Source: Lachnospiraceae bacterium
GTDB lineage: Bacteria > Bacillota > Clostridia > Lachnospirales > Lachnospiraceae
NCBI GenBank assembly: GCA_009774395.1
Contig: VSNQ01000154.1
Location: forward strand, 1-9,356
Direction of reading: 5' to 3'
DNA: 9,356 bases
Position numbers and translations under genes: made by a program. Positions 1 to 5,937 of the stretch are shown piece by piece. Under the pieces are notes generated by a model that did no database searches, was not told the DNA's origin, and was given only the letters and a program-made list of their open reading frames with translations. The first letter of the stretch is position 1. Every line of letters begins with the position of its first letter.

Positions 1-441
1 GGCGTACAGATCGTGGTTATACGTTGCGTATTCCGGATAGCGTATCTGTACCGCCTGCCAAAAATAGGGCGCATAGGCACAGCAGAACAGTTCTTCCACT
101 GTGTACCGTCTGCACTCGTCCACCTGTTCCTCCGCATCATCGTAATCAAGGACACTCGGCGTACCGTTGCAGTAAAGGTTAAACGCCATCCTGACCACTC
201 TCACGCTCCCGCTGGTCTGCCAGCCTTCATGCAGGCACTCCGTTTTCACGCAGCCTGTCTTAAAGTTATAAATGCTTTTGATATTTCTTCTTGTGTCATC
301 GCTGATACCAAGACAATATACAAGTGCTTTATGGTACACGTCCTGGTACCTGACCTCTTTCAATTTCTCATAGTAGAATTTTTCATGTGCATCGCTGATA
401 AAAATAATCGCTTTCTCTGCTCCTAACGCTGTACTACTCAT
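1..441 (-). CDS. DUF6075-like conserved protein, 3' end cut by window edge
   Basis: An open frame of 147 codons starts at ATG 439-441 and runs off the left edge, so the C-terminus is missing. The start is fixed by GGAGGA lying 7 bases upstream. The protein begins MSSTALGAEKAIIFISDAHE and contains the segments YHKALVYCLGISDDTRRN, TGCVKTECLHEGWQTSG and VRMAFNLYCNGTPS, then an acidic stretch and aromatic-rich PYFWQAVQIRYPEY. I recognise this pattern as the DUF6075 family of Clostridia; its function is unknown. There is no signal peptide or membrane segment. It lies beyond the presumed attachment end of the IME, so it is more likely part of the recipient chromosome or of another mobile element. 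Family assignment is from memory; the coding call is firm. Confidence 0.75.
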   Translation of the reverse strand, partial: MSSTALGAEKAIIFISDAHEKFYYEKLKEVRYQDVYHKALVYCLGISDDTRRNIKSIYNFKTGCVKTECLHEGWQTSGSVRVVRMAFNLYCNGTPSVLDYDDAEEQVDECRRYTVEELFCCAYAPYFWQAVQIRYPEYATYNHDLYA

Positions 442-475
442 ACTTTCTTCCTCCATTCTTTGATGATTGACCATA

Positions 476-524
476 ACAAAAAAGGACACTTCTCTAAAAT
501 TTTCTTTTAGAAAAATGTCCTTGT
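476..524 (-). terminator. Rho-independent terminator (or leader attenuator)
   Basis: On the minus strand, arms at 505-522 and 482-499 form an 18-bp stem with two mismatches and a 5-base loop. A run of six T follows (plus-strand A at 478-483). It ends only about 35 bases before the DUF6075-like ATG, leaving little room for a promoter in between. It either ends a transcript coming from the attachment side (the recombinase-like tail stops at 586) or acts as an attenuator in the DUF6075-like leader. Confidence 0.75.
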
Positions 525-585
525 TGGTACAAATATTAGAATGTATCCACACAACGATAAACGTACATGGAAGTATTATTCCGTA

Positions 586-639
586 TTATTCGTTTAAAAT
601 TTGTTGCACTTTTGTGGCAGTAGCGTGACCGTAGGTGCT
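586..639 (-). pseudogene. Possible C-terminal tail of a tyrosine recombinase, split by element insertion
   Basis: After an in-frame TGA at 640-642, the minus strand reads STYGHATATKVQQILNE and then stops. The TYGH block followed by a short amphipathic helix resembles the end of many tyrosine recombinases, where the catalytic Tyr sits in (T)xxTYGH. About 60 bases downstream is the terminator at 476-524, as expected for a true gene end. Inference: the IME attachment site may overlap the 3' end of a recombinase gene, whose front part would then lie beyond the other end of the element. With only 17 residues, chance resemblance cannot be excluded. A longer overlapping open frame (47 codons, stop at 536) is an alternative reading. 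Confidence 0.3.
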
Positions 640-706
640 TCAAACCCGCATAAACACTGGATTTATTTGTCGAGCGACTTCATTGTCGGGAGAAGTCACG
701 CAGTTA

Positions 707-783
707 ATCCACATTAGTCCAAATAAGAGCAACAGCGCTTATTTCCTCGGTTTTCATTATATAACATCAATCCATATTAGTCC
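707..783. repeat. Pair of direct repeats ATCCAYATTAGTCC
   Basis: Copies at 707-720 and 770-783 match at 13 of 14 bases and are 63 bp apart, about six helical turns. They sit between the candidate core and the TTTGATGT cluster, and are candidate binding sites for integrase or the excisionase-like protein. Confidence 0.5.
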
Positions 784-798
784 ACCAAAGTCCATAAA

Positions 799-836
799 TT
801 TGATGTCTTTTTGATGTACTTTCTTTCTTTTGATGT
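799..836. repeat. Three direct TTTGATGT repeats, candidate integrase arm sites
   Basis: TTTGATGT occurs at 799-806, 810-817 and 829-836, with offsets of 11 and 19 bp. The first and third copies extend to TTTGATGTC. They lie 40 to 80 bp beyond the integrase stop codon. Tn916-type integrases bind such short direct repeats (DR-2 arm sites) near the element end through an N-terminal domain, which is present here. The assignment is an inference from position and repetition. Confidence 0.5.
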
Positions 837-876
837 CAGGTACGTTTTAGGAATCGCCCCTCTCAAGGACTTCTTC

Positions 877-2109
877 CTAAAAAATCTCACTATTCTTTTC
901 CAAAGCTTTGATTGCTTCCATTTTCTTCGTGTCCGTTGCCTCAGCATATATATCCATCGTGGTTTCAATATTTGCGTGTCCCATGATACTCTGGATCACT
1001 TTGAGGTTTGTTTCATTTTCACAAAATCTCGTGCAAAACGTATGCCTGATATGGTGGCACGAAAAATGGGGAATCAATACCGGGCGTCTGCTCTCCCGTT
1101 TTGCCTTTATAATTTCTTCGGCGTTATAGGCTTCGTATATCCGTTTGATTGCATGGTTGATTACACTCGGCTTATGGATAATCCCGTCTTTGTTGCAGAA
1201 GATAAATCCACTCATTCCATCGACAACCTGCACATTAAAACCATTTTCTTTCTGCGCCTCATACTCATCTCGGAAAGCCTTCTCAACAGCTTCCATCATC
1301 GGTATAATACGCACTCCTGCCTCAGTCTTGGGTGTAGAAATATGAAATTCACTCTTACCATTCTCCATTACCCGATAAATCGCTGCATGGTTGATACTAA
1401 TGGTCTTGTTATCGTAGTCTAAATCCTCCCAACGCAGACCTATCATTTCTCCGATACGGCACCCTGTTCCGAAAAGAGCTGTGAACAATGGCAGCCAATG
1501 GCAGTACACCGGACTTTCAGCTACGTAGTTCAAAAATGCTCTCTGCTGTTCCAACGTAAGTGCGTGCCTGATGCCTTTATTCTTTCCGTCTTTTTTCTTT
1601 ATCTCTGCCATTACACCACTTGCGGGATTATTTCGTATTATATCATCCCTTACCGCCATCTGAAAGGTAGGGTGCAATACAGTATGGATATTATCCAGAG
1701 TATTCGGCTGCAATCCCTTTTCATTCAACAGTGAGTAATAAAAGAAACGTACATCGGAATATTTTATGTCGCTGATAATTCTTTTTCCGAATGTATCCCT
1801 GACATAGTGGTCATACATATACTTGTAATTTACTCTTGTATGTTCCTTTAAATCATACTTTGTTGATATGTATCTATCAAAAGCGTAGTTTAATGTTGTC
1901 TTTCCGCTGCAATAGCTTTCCAAACCGTCAAGCTGGTCACGGACAAGAGCCTTTTCCTTTTCCCTTAACTCCATCAGGTCATTCGCATATACAACGCGTC
2001 TTTTACCTCCTGGGTCAGTGTATTGGTAGATATACCTTTTATCGCTTTTCCTTTGGCTCTCACCTTTCCTTAATACTCTACCTTTTATATCTTTCCGTGA
2101 TTTCGACAT
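877..2109 (-). CDS. int: Tn916-type tyrosine integrase
   Basis: This 410-residue site-specific recombinase integrates and excises the element. The N-terminus (about residues 5-45, with GRVLRKGESQRKSDKRYIYQY) matches the arm-binding domain of Tn916 Int. Residues about 72-165 are the SAM-like core-binding domain, and about 185-400 the catalytic domain. The full catalytic set is visible: R218 in GTGCRIGE, K261 in STPKTEAG, H352 and R355 in CHHIRHTF, H378 in MGHAN and Y388 in MDIYAEA. Length is normal for the family, and no lesion is seen. The ATG at 2109 is preceded by an AAGGAAGGTGGTG ribosome-binding region. It lies 45 bases after the RHH gene and is probably co-transcribed from the promoter at 2374-2402. 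Its 3' end faces the candidate attachment repeats, the usual arrangement. The call is near certain. Confidence 0.97.
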   Translation of the reverse strand: MSKSRKDIKGRVLRKGESQRKSDKRYIYQYTDPGGKRRVVYANDLMELREKEKALVRDQLDGLESYCSGKTTLNYAFDRYISTKYDLKEHTRVNYKYMYDHYVRDTFGKRIISDIKYSDVRFFYYSLLNEKGLQPNTLDNIHTVLHPTFQMAVRDDIIRNNPASGVMAEIKKKDGKNKGIRHALTLEQQRAFLNYVAESPVYCHWLPLFTALFGTGCRIGEMIGLRWEDLDYDNKTISINHAAIYRVMENGKSEFHISTPKTEAGVRIIPMMEAVEKAFRDEYEAQKENGFNVQVVDGMSGFIFCNKDGIIHKPSVINHAIKRIYEAYNAEEIIKAKRESRRPVLIPHFSCHHIRHTFCTRFCENETNLKVIQSIMGHANIETTMDIYAEATDTKKMEAIKALEKNSEIF

Positions 2110-2154
2110 AATGCACCACCTTCCTTTTTAAACAGAAAGAGGTCACAAATGCCA

Positions 2155-2340
2155 TTACTCGTCCTTTTCCTTTTTCTCCTGCTCACGCAGCTTGTTGAAT
2201 CCCTGAACGAGTGTCTGTGTTATGGTCAGATTATGATTGTTTGCATACTCAGTTATATTTGTATGCTCATCTTTCGTGAGGCGGATAAAAATACCCTCAC
2301 TTCTCGGATTTTCTAATCTCGGTCTGCCCATTCTTGCCAT
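2155..2340 (-). CDS. Ribbon-helix-helix (CopG/Arc-like) regulator of the integrase operon
   Basis: This 61-residue basic protein starts MARMGRPRLENPRSEGIFIR. A short beta strand (IFIRLTKDE, about residues 17-25) leads into two helices (HTNITEYANNHN and TITQTLVQGFNKLREQ), which is the RHH layout. The start at 2340 has AGGTG upstream. The GRPRLENP lead followed by strand and helices also occurs in the second RHH protein of this window (7849-8019), so the two belong to one family. It is the first gene after a strong promoter whose -35 and spacer are covered by a perfect palindrome at 2386-2418. Autorepression that also controls int is the natural reading, since RHH dimers bind such palindromes through the strand. 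DNA-binding role is inferred from the fold. Confidence 0.85.
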   Translation of the reverse strand: MARMGRPRLENPRSEGIFIRLTKDEHTNITEYANNHNLTITQTLVQGFNKLREQEKKEKDE

Positions 2341-2373
2341 CCGCCATCACCTGCCTTTCATAATCTCACTAAC

Positions 2374-2418
2374 ATCATACTACCTGTATATCAAAAAGTC
2401 AACCATATTTTGATATAC
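2374..2418 (-). promoter_or_regulatory. Promoter and palindromic operator of the RHH-int operon
   Basis: On the minus strand, TTGACT (2397-2402) and TATGAT (2374-2379) are separated by exactly 17 bases, a near-consensus sigma-A promoter. An 11-bp perfect inverted repeat, GTATATCAAAA (2386-2396) and TTTTGATATAC (2408-2418), flanks the -35 box, with one arm inside the spacer. A protein bound here would block RNA polymerase. The first gene encodes an RHH protein, so autoregulation is likely. Confidence 0.8.
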
Positions 2419-2448
2419 AATAACTTGTTTCCTCTGTCCTGCTTAAAT

Positions 2449-2631
2449 CTACACACGAAAAGATTCCAGATATTCCTCAAAAATTGGTACACTTACAAGA
2501 GTAATACGATTAATTTTATACACCGCATGAGCTTCCTGTGCCAGTTTCATAAAACTATGCTTACTCATTGAATATCTTTCCGCCCCTTCGTCATATCTGA
2601 TAAAATCCTTCTTTTTAACTTTTGCCTCCAT
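2449..2631 (-). CDS. DUF6462 excisionase-like small protein
   Basis: This 60-residue protein contains IRYDEGAERYSMSKHSFMKL, then AQEAHAVYKINRITLVSVPIFEEYLESFRV. It matches what I know of the DUF6462 family, a Tn916 Xis-like winged-helix fold in which YSMSKHSFMKLAQEA is the helix-turn-helix and YKINRITLV the wing. Such proteins bend DNA at the element ends and steer the integrase toward excision. The ATG at 2631 has GAGGTG 5 bases upstream, which fixes the start. It is encoded just upstream of the RHH-int operon on the same strand but before that operon's promoter, so it is expressed separately or by read-through. Function is inferred from the family and position. Confidence 0.8.
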   Translation of the reverse strand: MEAKVKKKDFIRYDEGAERYSMSKHSFMKLAQEAHAVYKINRITLVSVPIFEEYLESFRV

Positions 2632-2681
2632 TTTCCACCTCTTTTCTAAAAGATTGTCCCTTTTCTCTTGCTATGGTTTTG

Positions 2682-2731
2682 GCATATCCGCCAATAAAAA
2701 CACACCCAACAATCGGATATGCTTTTATTGG
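2682..2731. repeat. Interleaved inverted repeats upstream of the DUF6462 gene
   Basis: Block A GCATATCCG (2682-2690) is followed directly by block B CCAATAAAA (2691-2699). After a 14-base gap, the reverse complements come in the same order: CGGATATGC (2714-2722) and TTTTATTGG (2723-2731). A/A' and B/B' hairpins are perfect 9-bp stems but exclude each other. A weak minus-strand promoter (TTGGGT 2704-2709, 17-base spacer, TATGCC 2681-2686) would lie within it. Confidence 0.7.
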
Positions 2732-3095
2732 AAGATATTAAAAAACACATACGAGTGACAGCTCATTACACTGTCCACATCGGTATCGCACCGTCATTCT
2801 ATATTGACCGAATAATCGGAAGTATCATTATCAAAGATATGCCTCATTGCCTCATGTACCTGCTACACTTTTTGCCAGACATTCATCGCTCACTGCCTTA
2901 ACTTCAATACCAGTTTTCAGTATTCCCTCGTATACACTTTTACATAAAAATAAAAGCAGGCAGCTCTTGGCGTGTCCGCATAGCGGCTCCGCATATCCCA
3001 CACGTCCCGTATGTATCTGCATATTCATTTTTCAAGGTACACATGGACAGATTTTTCCGTCCGTTTTGGATAAAATCATTTCTGGACTTATCAGC
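2732..3095. other. Gene-poor stretch with coding relics
   Basis: Apart from the tentative 58-codon ORF on the minus strand, only tiny open frames are visible. One reads MTVRYRCGQCNELSLVCVF and stops, with a CxxC motif typical of zinc-binding protein ends, without a ribosome binding site. This looks like decayed small Cys-rich coding DNA. No RNA gene is recognised. Confidence 0.3.
2852..3028 (-). CDS. Hypothetical Cys-containing 58-residue ORF, possibly decayed
   Basis: The minus strand holds ATG (3028), 58 codons and TGA (2852-2854). It encodes a protein starting MNMQIHTGRVGYAEPLCGHA, with a Cys/Leu-rich middle and an end containing IEVKAVSDECLAKSVAGT. There is no clear ribosome binding site. 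In the same frame, a 15-codon ORF starting ATGATTTTATCC (MILSKTDGKICPCVP) ends in TGA two codons before this ATG, so the pair could be one older gene broken by a stop, or a leader peptide with a coupled gene. The spread of cysteines suggests a metal- or disulfide-binding small protein, but I do not recognise the family. The terminator at 3096-3157 separates it from the upstream regulator operon. Treat it as tentative. Confidence 0.3.
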   Translation of the reverse strand: MNMQIHTGRVGYAEPLCGHAKSCLLLFLCKSVYEGILKTGIEVKAVSDECLAKSVAGT

Positions 3096-3157
3096 CCAAA
3101 AAGCACATAAGCACTCTCCGTCTGCTATGAACGGTTCTGTAAAGATTATGTGCTTTG
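3096..3157 (-). terminator. Terminator of the HTH-regulator operon
   Basis: An 11-bp perfect inverted repeat, AAAGCACATAA (3100-3110) and TTATGTGCTTT (3146-3156), lies about 16 bases beyond the stop of the HTH gene. Read on the minus strand, the stem ends in a run of five T. The loop is long (35 bases), so efficiency is uncertain. Confidence 0.6.
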
Positions 3158-3172
3158 GCGGAATGACAAGTT

Positions 3173-3502
3173 TTATAATTCCAGTTTGTCCGGTCCGTAT
3201 TTATGTATGATCTGCAACAGGATTTTCTTTTGTACCCCTTCTGACTGCCCATATAACTCACATAAGATTTTTAATTCGTCAGTGGACAGTGTATTCATAT
3301 ATGGCTGGTAATCATCCCTTATGAATATCCCTCCATTCTCCCCCTGTTTTGTATAGATTGGATAGATTGGGGATAAAGCCTGAATATCGTAATTTATTGT
3401 ACGAATGGAAACGCCAAATTCATGTGCCAGCTCATTCGCTGTTGTATGCCGCCTGACAATAAGGATATTTATAATTTCTGTCCGACGTTGTGCCACATTC
3501 AT
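3173..3502 (-). CDS. DeoR/HTH_11-type transcriptional regulator, short form
   Basis: This 109-residue protein has an N-terminal winged helix-turn-helix: AQRRTEIINILIVRRHTTANE, then LAHEFGVSIRTINYDIQAL as the recognition region (about residues 20-43), and a wing with GGIFIRDDY. This is the layout of DeoR and HTH_11 regulators. The C-terminal third (LSTDELKILCELYGQ onward) is only about 40 residues, much shorter than the effector domain of full-length DeoR or WYL regulators. It may therefore work without a ligand domain. AAAGGGGGTGAAGC directly before ATG 3502 fixes the start. The preceding gene stops 15 bases upstream, so the two form an operon. It faces away from the mobilization genes across the likely oriT. 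Its target is unknown. Confidence 0.85.
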   Translation of the reverse strand: MNVAQRRTEIINILIVRRHTTANELAHEFGVSIRTINYDIQALSPIYPIYTKQGENGGIFIRDDYQPYMNTLSTDELKILCELYGQSEGVQKKILLQIIHKYGPDKLEL

Positions 3503-3517
3503 GCTTCACCCCCTTTC

Positions 3518-3715
3518 TTATGATTCTCCAATCTTATTGTAAATGTTGAATATGCAAGAACTTTGCTTATTGTAAAAAGTTTTTTCAAATTTTTTTAACT
3601 CTGCCTGCCCATGCCCGTCAGTACGTTTTCCCCTCAGCTTTTCTTCCAGTTTCTGTACATTCTCCAGTTGACTTTCAAGCTCCCTCCTGCTACAATCTTC
3701 TATGGATAAAATCAT
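3518..3715 (-). CDS. Small coiled-coil-like protein in operon with the HTH regulator
   Basis: This 65-residue ORF starts MILSIEDCSRRELESQLENV and continues with a heptad-like helical run rich in Glu, Leu and Lys (QKLEEKLRGK), then a basic, Phe/Tyr-rich tail. I do not recognise the family. There is no strong ribosome binding site before ATG 3715, the main weakness. In favour are coding-like codon use, its position immediately before the regulator gene (15-base gap holding that gene's ribosome binding site) and the absence of any competing frame. It could be a partner that modulates the regulator, but that is a guess. Confidence 0.55.
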   Translation of the reverse strand: MILSIEDCSRRELESQLENVQKLEEKLRGKRTDGHGQAELKKFEKTFYNKQSSCIFNIYNKIGES

Positions 3716-3845
3716 AAATTCTTAAAAGTACACTCAAACTGCTATGAGCCGGAACAGGGTAATTATGCCCTGCTCTGGTTGTGGCAGTTTTTTATTTGCC
3801 AAAGCAATCCTCTTACAGCCAAAACACCGAAAGGCTTTACAAAAG

Positions 3846-4115
3846 ACGGGCGGTAACGCCCTTATGTGTTGTAAAACGCTCGCCTAAGCTCGCACAACAC
3901 GCAAACTCCCTGCGGGCAGTTTGCCAAGAAAAGCAAGCACTGCCCGCGTATATACGCAGGCGGTCAAACGCCCGTCCTTCCACTCGTGGAAAGACAAGCG
4001 TTTTCGCTTGCAGAGGGCATATCCCCCTGACCCCCTTAAACGCAAAAATGCAACCCCGTCCGGCAAAGCCCGCACGTGCATTTTTACTTCAAAAAACGTG
4101 CCGGAAACGGCATTG
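3846..4115 (+). other. oriT: Likely origin of transfer (oriT) hairpin field
   Basis: This 270-bp stretch directly upstream of mobC has no credible gene but is packed with inverted repeats. These include GGGCG/CGCCC (about 3848-3860), GTGTTGT/ACAACAC (3866-3900), GCAAACT/AGTTTGC (3901-3924), GCGGGCAGT/ACTGCCCGC (3912-3947) and the palindrome GCGTATATACGC (3946-3957). Further on come TTCCAC/GTGGAA (3978-3991), CAAGCG-TTTT-CGCTTG (3995-4010), AAAAATGCA/TGCATTTTT (4044-4085) and TGCCG-GAAA-CGGCA (4099-4112). After the CAAGCG hairpin comes a GC-rich single-strand-like segment ATATCCCCCTGACCCCC (4019-4035), a plausible nic region for a MobP relaxase. Overlapping ORFs here are shadows. The position of nic is inference. 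Confidence 0.65.
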
Positions 4116-4157
4116 TAAAAACCCAAAACAACAACTATATCCAGAAAGGACAAGGAA

Positions 4158-4514
4158 ATGGACAAACACAGAAACAAAAACCGTTCCCGAAAATACGGGA
4201 TTGTAATCCACCTCAGCGAAGATGAAAAATATATCCTCGATGAGAAAGCAAAATGCTCCAACATGAAAAGCCGTGCCGCTTTTATCCGGCATCTAATCAT
4301 ATATGGTTATGTCTATGACATTGACTATACAGAACTGCGGGAATACAACGCTGCGCTTGCCAAAATCGGGAACAATCTAAACCAGATTGCAAAGCGTATG
4401 AATGCCACAGGCAACGTATACGAAGCCGATGTAAAAGAAGTAAAGGAGCTGATGAAACAAGTATGGCATACACAAAAATCCATGCTGTCACGGCAGCCGT
4501 GGGTAAAGCAGTAG
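4158..4514 (+). CDS. mobC: MobC-family relaxosome accessory protein
   Basis: This 118-residue mobilization protein helps open oriT and loads the relaxase. The N-terminus is basic (MDKHRNKNRSRKYG), followed by the RHH-like part IVIHLSEDEKYILDEKAKCS and SRAAFIRHLIIYGYV. The C-terminal part has the MobC signature LAKIGNNLNQIAKRMNATGN and a helix ADVKEVKELMKQVW. Length is typical. The start at 4158 has an AGAAAGGA...AAGGA ribosome-binding region. It follows the oriT-like hairpin field, and its last 52 bases overlap the relaxase gene in another frame, indicating translational coupling. RHH-type accessory proteins often repress their own promoter by binding oriT. The identification is solid. Confidence 0.9.
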   Translation: MDKHRNKNRSRKYGIVIHLSEDEKYILDEKAKCSNMKSRAAFIRHLIIYGYVYDIDYTELREYNAALAKIGNNLNQIAKRMNATGNVYEADVKEVKELMKQVWHTQKSMLSRQPWVKQ

Positions 4515-5875
4515 ACTACATCTGTAACCCTGACAAAACTGATGAGGGCATATTGATTTCTTCTTACGGGTGCAGCCCTGAAACCGCTGCATATGACTTT
4601 AGATTTGCACTGTCAAAAACCAAACAGTCTGATCCAAATAAAGCCTACCATTTGATACAGTCTTTTCTTCCCGGTGAGGTTTCCTATAAGGAAGCCCACC
4701 AGATAGGCACGGAGCTTGCGGACAAACTTTTAGAGGGGAAATACTCTTACGTTGTCAGTACCCATATAGATAAAGGACACGTCCACAACCACATCATTTT
4801 CTGCGCCGCTGATAACATCAACCATGAGAAGTATCATGACTGCAAAAAGACCTATTATAACATCCGCAGCCTGAGTGATAACCTCTGCCGAGAGCATGGA
4901 CTTTCCGTCATCATTCCGGGAGAAAAAACACTGTCTGCTAAAGGCGCATCCAGAGGCAAAACCTACAAGGAATGGCAGTCTGGCAGAAACGGTTCTTCAT
5001 GGAAAGAACAGTTAAAAGCCGACATTGACGAAGCCATCAAAAATGCCACAGCTTATGAGGACTGTATTGAACTGATACGGGCAAAAGGCTATGAAGTCAA
5101 AGGAGAAAACGCACACAAATTTATCTCCTTCCGCCCTTTGGACAGAGAACGTTTTGTCCGTGGCAGCGCAAAGTCTTTAGGTGCAGAGTACACCAAAGAA
5201 CGGATTAAGGAACGCATCACGGAAAAGGCGCTTACAAAGGAAAAAAGGCGTGTGCCGTTCCCAACAAGAAAGAAGCCCATTGTCAAAGATTATTCAAGAA
5301 AAAATCTTATTGACACAACCGAAGATAAGTTTACGCAAAGCCCCGGCTTGAAACATTGGGCTGACATCCAGAACCTTAAAATTGCCGCCGCAAGCTACAG
5401 TCAGTCAGGCTCTATTACAGAGCTTAAAAAACAGATTTCTGCTAAGTCCACACTGGCAAAAACAGCCCGTGAGAGCCTTGTGGAAACCGAGCGCCAGCTA
5501 AAAGATTTAGGAGAGATTTTGAAGTATGCAGAGCAGTACAAAACCAACCATATCTATCATGTCCGCTACAAAAAATCCAAGGATAAAGATGCCTACCTGC
5601 GCCGTCATGAAACAGAGCTTATCCTCCATGACGGTGCGGAAAATATGCTGAAACGCTTTGGCATTGACACGAAAAATCTTGATGTTGAAAAGTTCCGCAG
5701 CGACTATAATGCCCTCTACTCCAAAAAGCAAACTTTACAGAAAACCTATAAATCTGCTGAAAGAGAGGCCGCCGACCTTAAACAAAAACTGGATAACATT
5801 AACCAATATCTTGACCGTAATTCAGAGCCGACATATTTTGACAAAAAACGAAGTCAAAACACACAATCTCTCTAA
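4463..5875 (+). CDS. mobA: MobP-type relaxase/mobilization nuclease
   Basis: This 470-residue relaxase nicks oriT and leads the transferred strand. Motif I is at the N-terminus, with Tyr19 in DYICNPDKT the likely catalytic tyrosine. AYHLIQSFLPGEV (residues 61-73) is the second conserved block. The 3H metal site is HIDKGHVHNH (101-110), with H101, H106, H108 and H110. DNA-binding residues continue to about 250 (KTYKEWQSGRNGSSWK, HKFISFRPLDRERFVRGSAKSLG). The C-terminal half (about 315-450) is Lys/Glu-rich and coiled-coil-like. Length and motifs are complete, so it is probably active. It overlaps mobC by 52 bases, with a weakly spaced AAAGGAG upstream. No coupling protein or transfer-channel gene accompanies it, so the element must borrow a helper's secretion machinery. 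Confidence 0.95.
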   Translation: MAYTKIHAVTAAVGKAVDYICNPDKTDEGILISSYGCSPETAAYDFRFALSKTKQSDPNKAYHLIQSFLPGEVSYKEAHQIGTELADKLLEGKYSYVVSTHIDKGHVHNHIIFCAADNINHEKYHDCKKTYYNIRSLSDNLCREHGLSVIIPGEKTLSAKGASRGKTYKEWQSGRNGSSWKEQLKADIDEAIKNATAYEDCIELIRAKGYEVKGENAHKFISFRPLDRERFVRGSAKSLGAEYTKERIKERITEKALTKEKRRVPFPTRKKPIVKDYSRKNLIDTTEDKFTQSPGLKHWADIQNLKIAAASYSQSGSITELKKQISAKSTLAKTARESLVETERQLKDLGEILKYAEQYKTNHIYHVRYKKSKDKDAYLRRHETELILHDGAENMLKRFGIDTKNLDVEKFRSDYNALYSKKQTLQKTYKSAEREAADLKQKLDNINQYLDRNSEPTYFDKKRSQNTQSL

Positions 5876-5885
5876 ATTCGACAAT

Positions 5886-5937
5886 AAAAAAGTGTATCGT
5901 TTAGAAGCTCCTCACTTCATCACGATACACTTTTCTT
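5886..5937 (+). terminator. Strong terminator after the relaxase gene
   Basis: A 12-bp perfect inverted repeat, AAAAGTGTATCG (5888-5899) and CGATACACTTTT (5923-5934), begins about 12 bases after the relaxase stop. Because the arms carry A and T runs at their outer ends, it could work in both directions. Confidence 0.85.

Larger units (their letters stand above)
600..845. other. Presumed attachment-end region with integrase-binding repeats
   Basis: This stretch between the integrase stop and the flanking gene has no convincing gene. It holds a 7-bp inverted repeat GCGTGAC (623-629) / GTCACGC (695-701), an imperfect hairpin at 722-743 that could end integrase transcription, a 14-base direct repeat and a cluster of TTTGATGT repeats. 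Repeats next to the 3' end of a Tn916-type int gene are typical of arm-type sites and an att core. The exact core cannot be set, because the other element end is not identifiable in the window. Confidence 0.45.

Noticed and set aside
13..426. 137-codon plus-strand ORF at the left edge
   Set aside because: It is antisense to the DUF6075-like frame, which has a good ribosome binding site and a recognisable family pattern.
811..2111. Plus-strand ORFs across the integrase region
   Set aside because: They are antisense shadows of a complete integrase with all catalytic residues.
3846..4115. CRISPR-like array
   Set aside because: The repeats are inverted pairs of different sequences, not regularly spaced identical direct repeats.
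4113..4141. Possible mobC promoter TTGTAA-17-TATATC
   Set aside because: Transcription would begin at about the ribosome binding site of mobC, leaving no usable leader.
3781..4300. Several overlapping ORFs on both strands in the hairpin field
   Set aside because: They lie over inverted repeats, are rich in Arg/Pro/Cys as expected from GC-rich palindromes, and lack ribosome binding sites.
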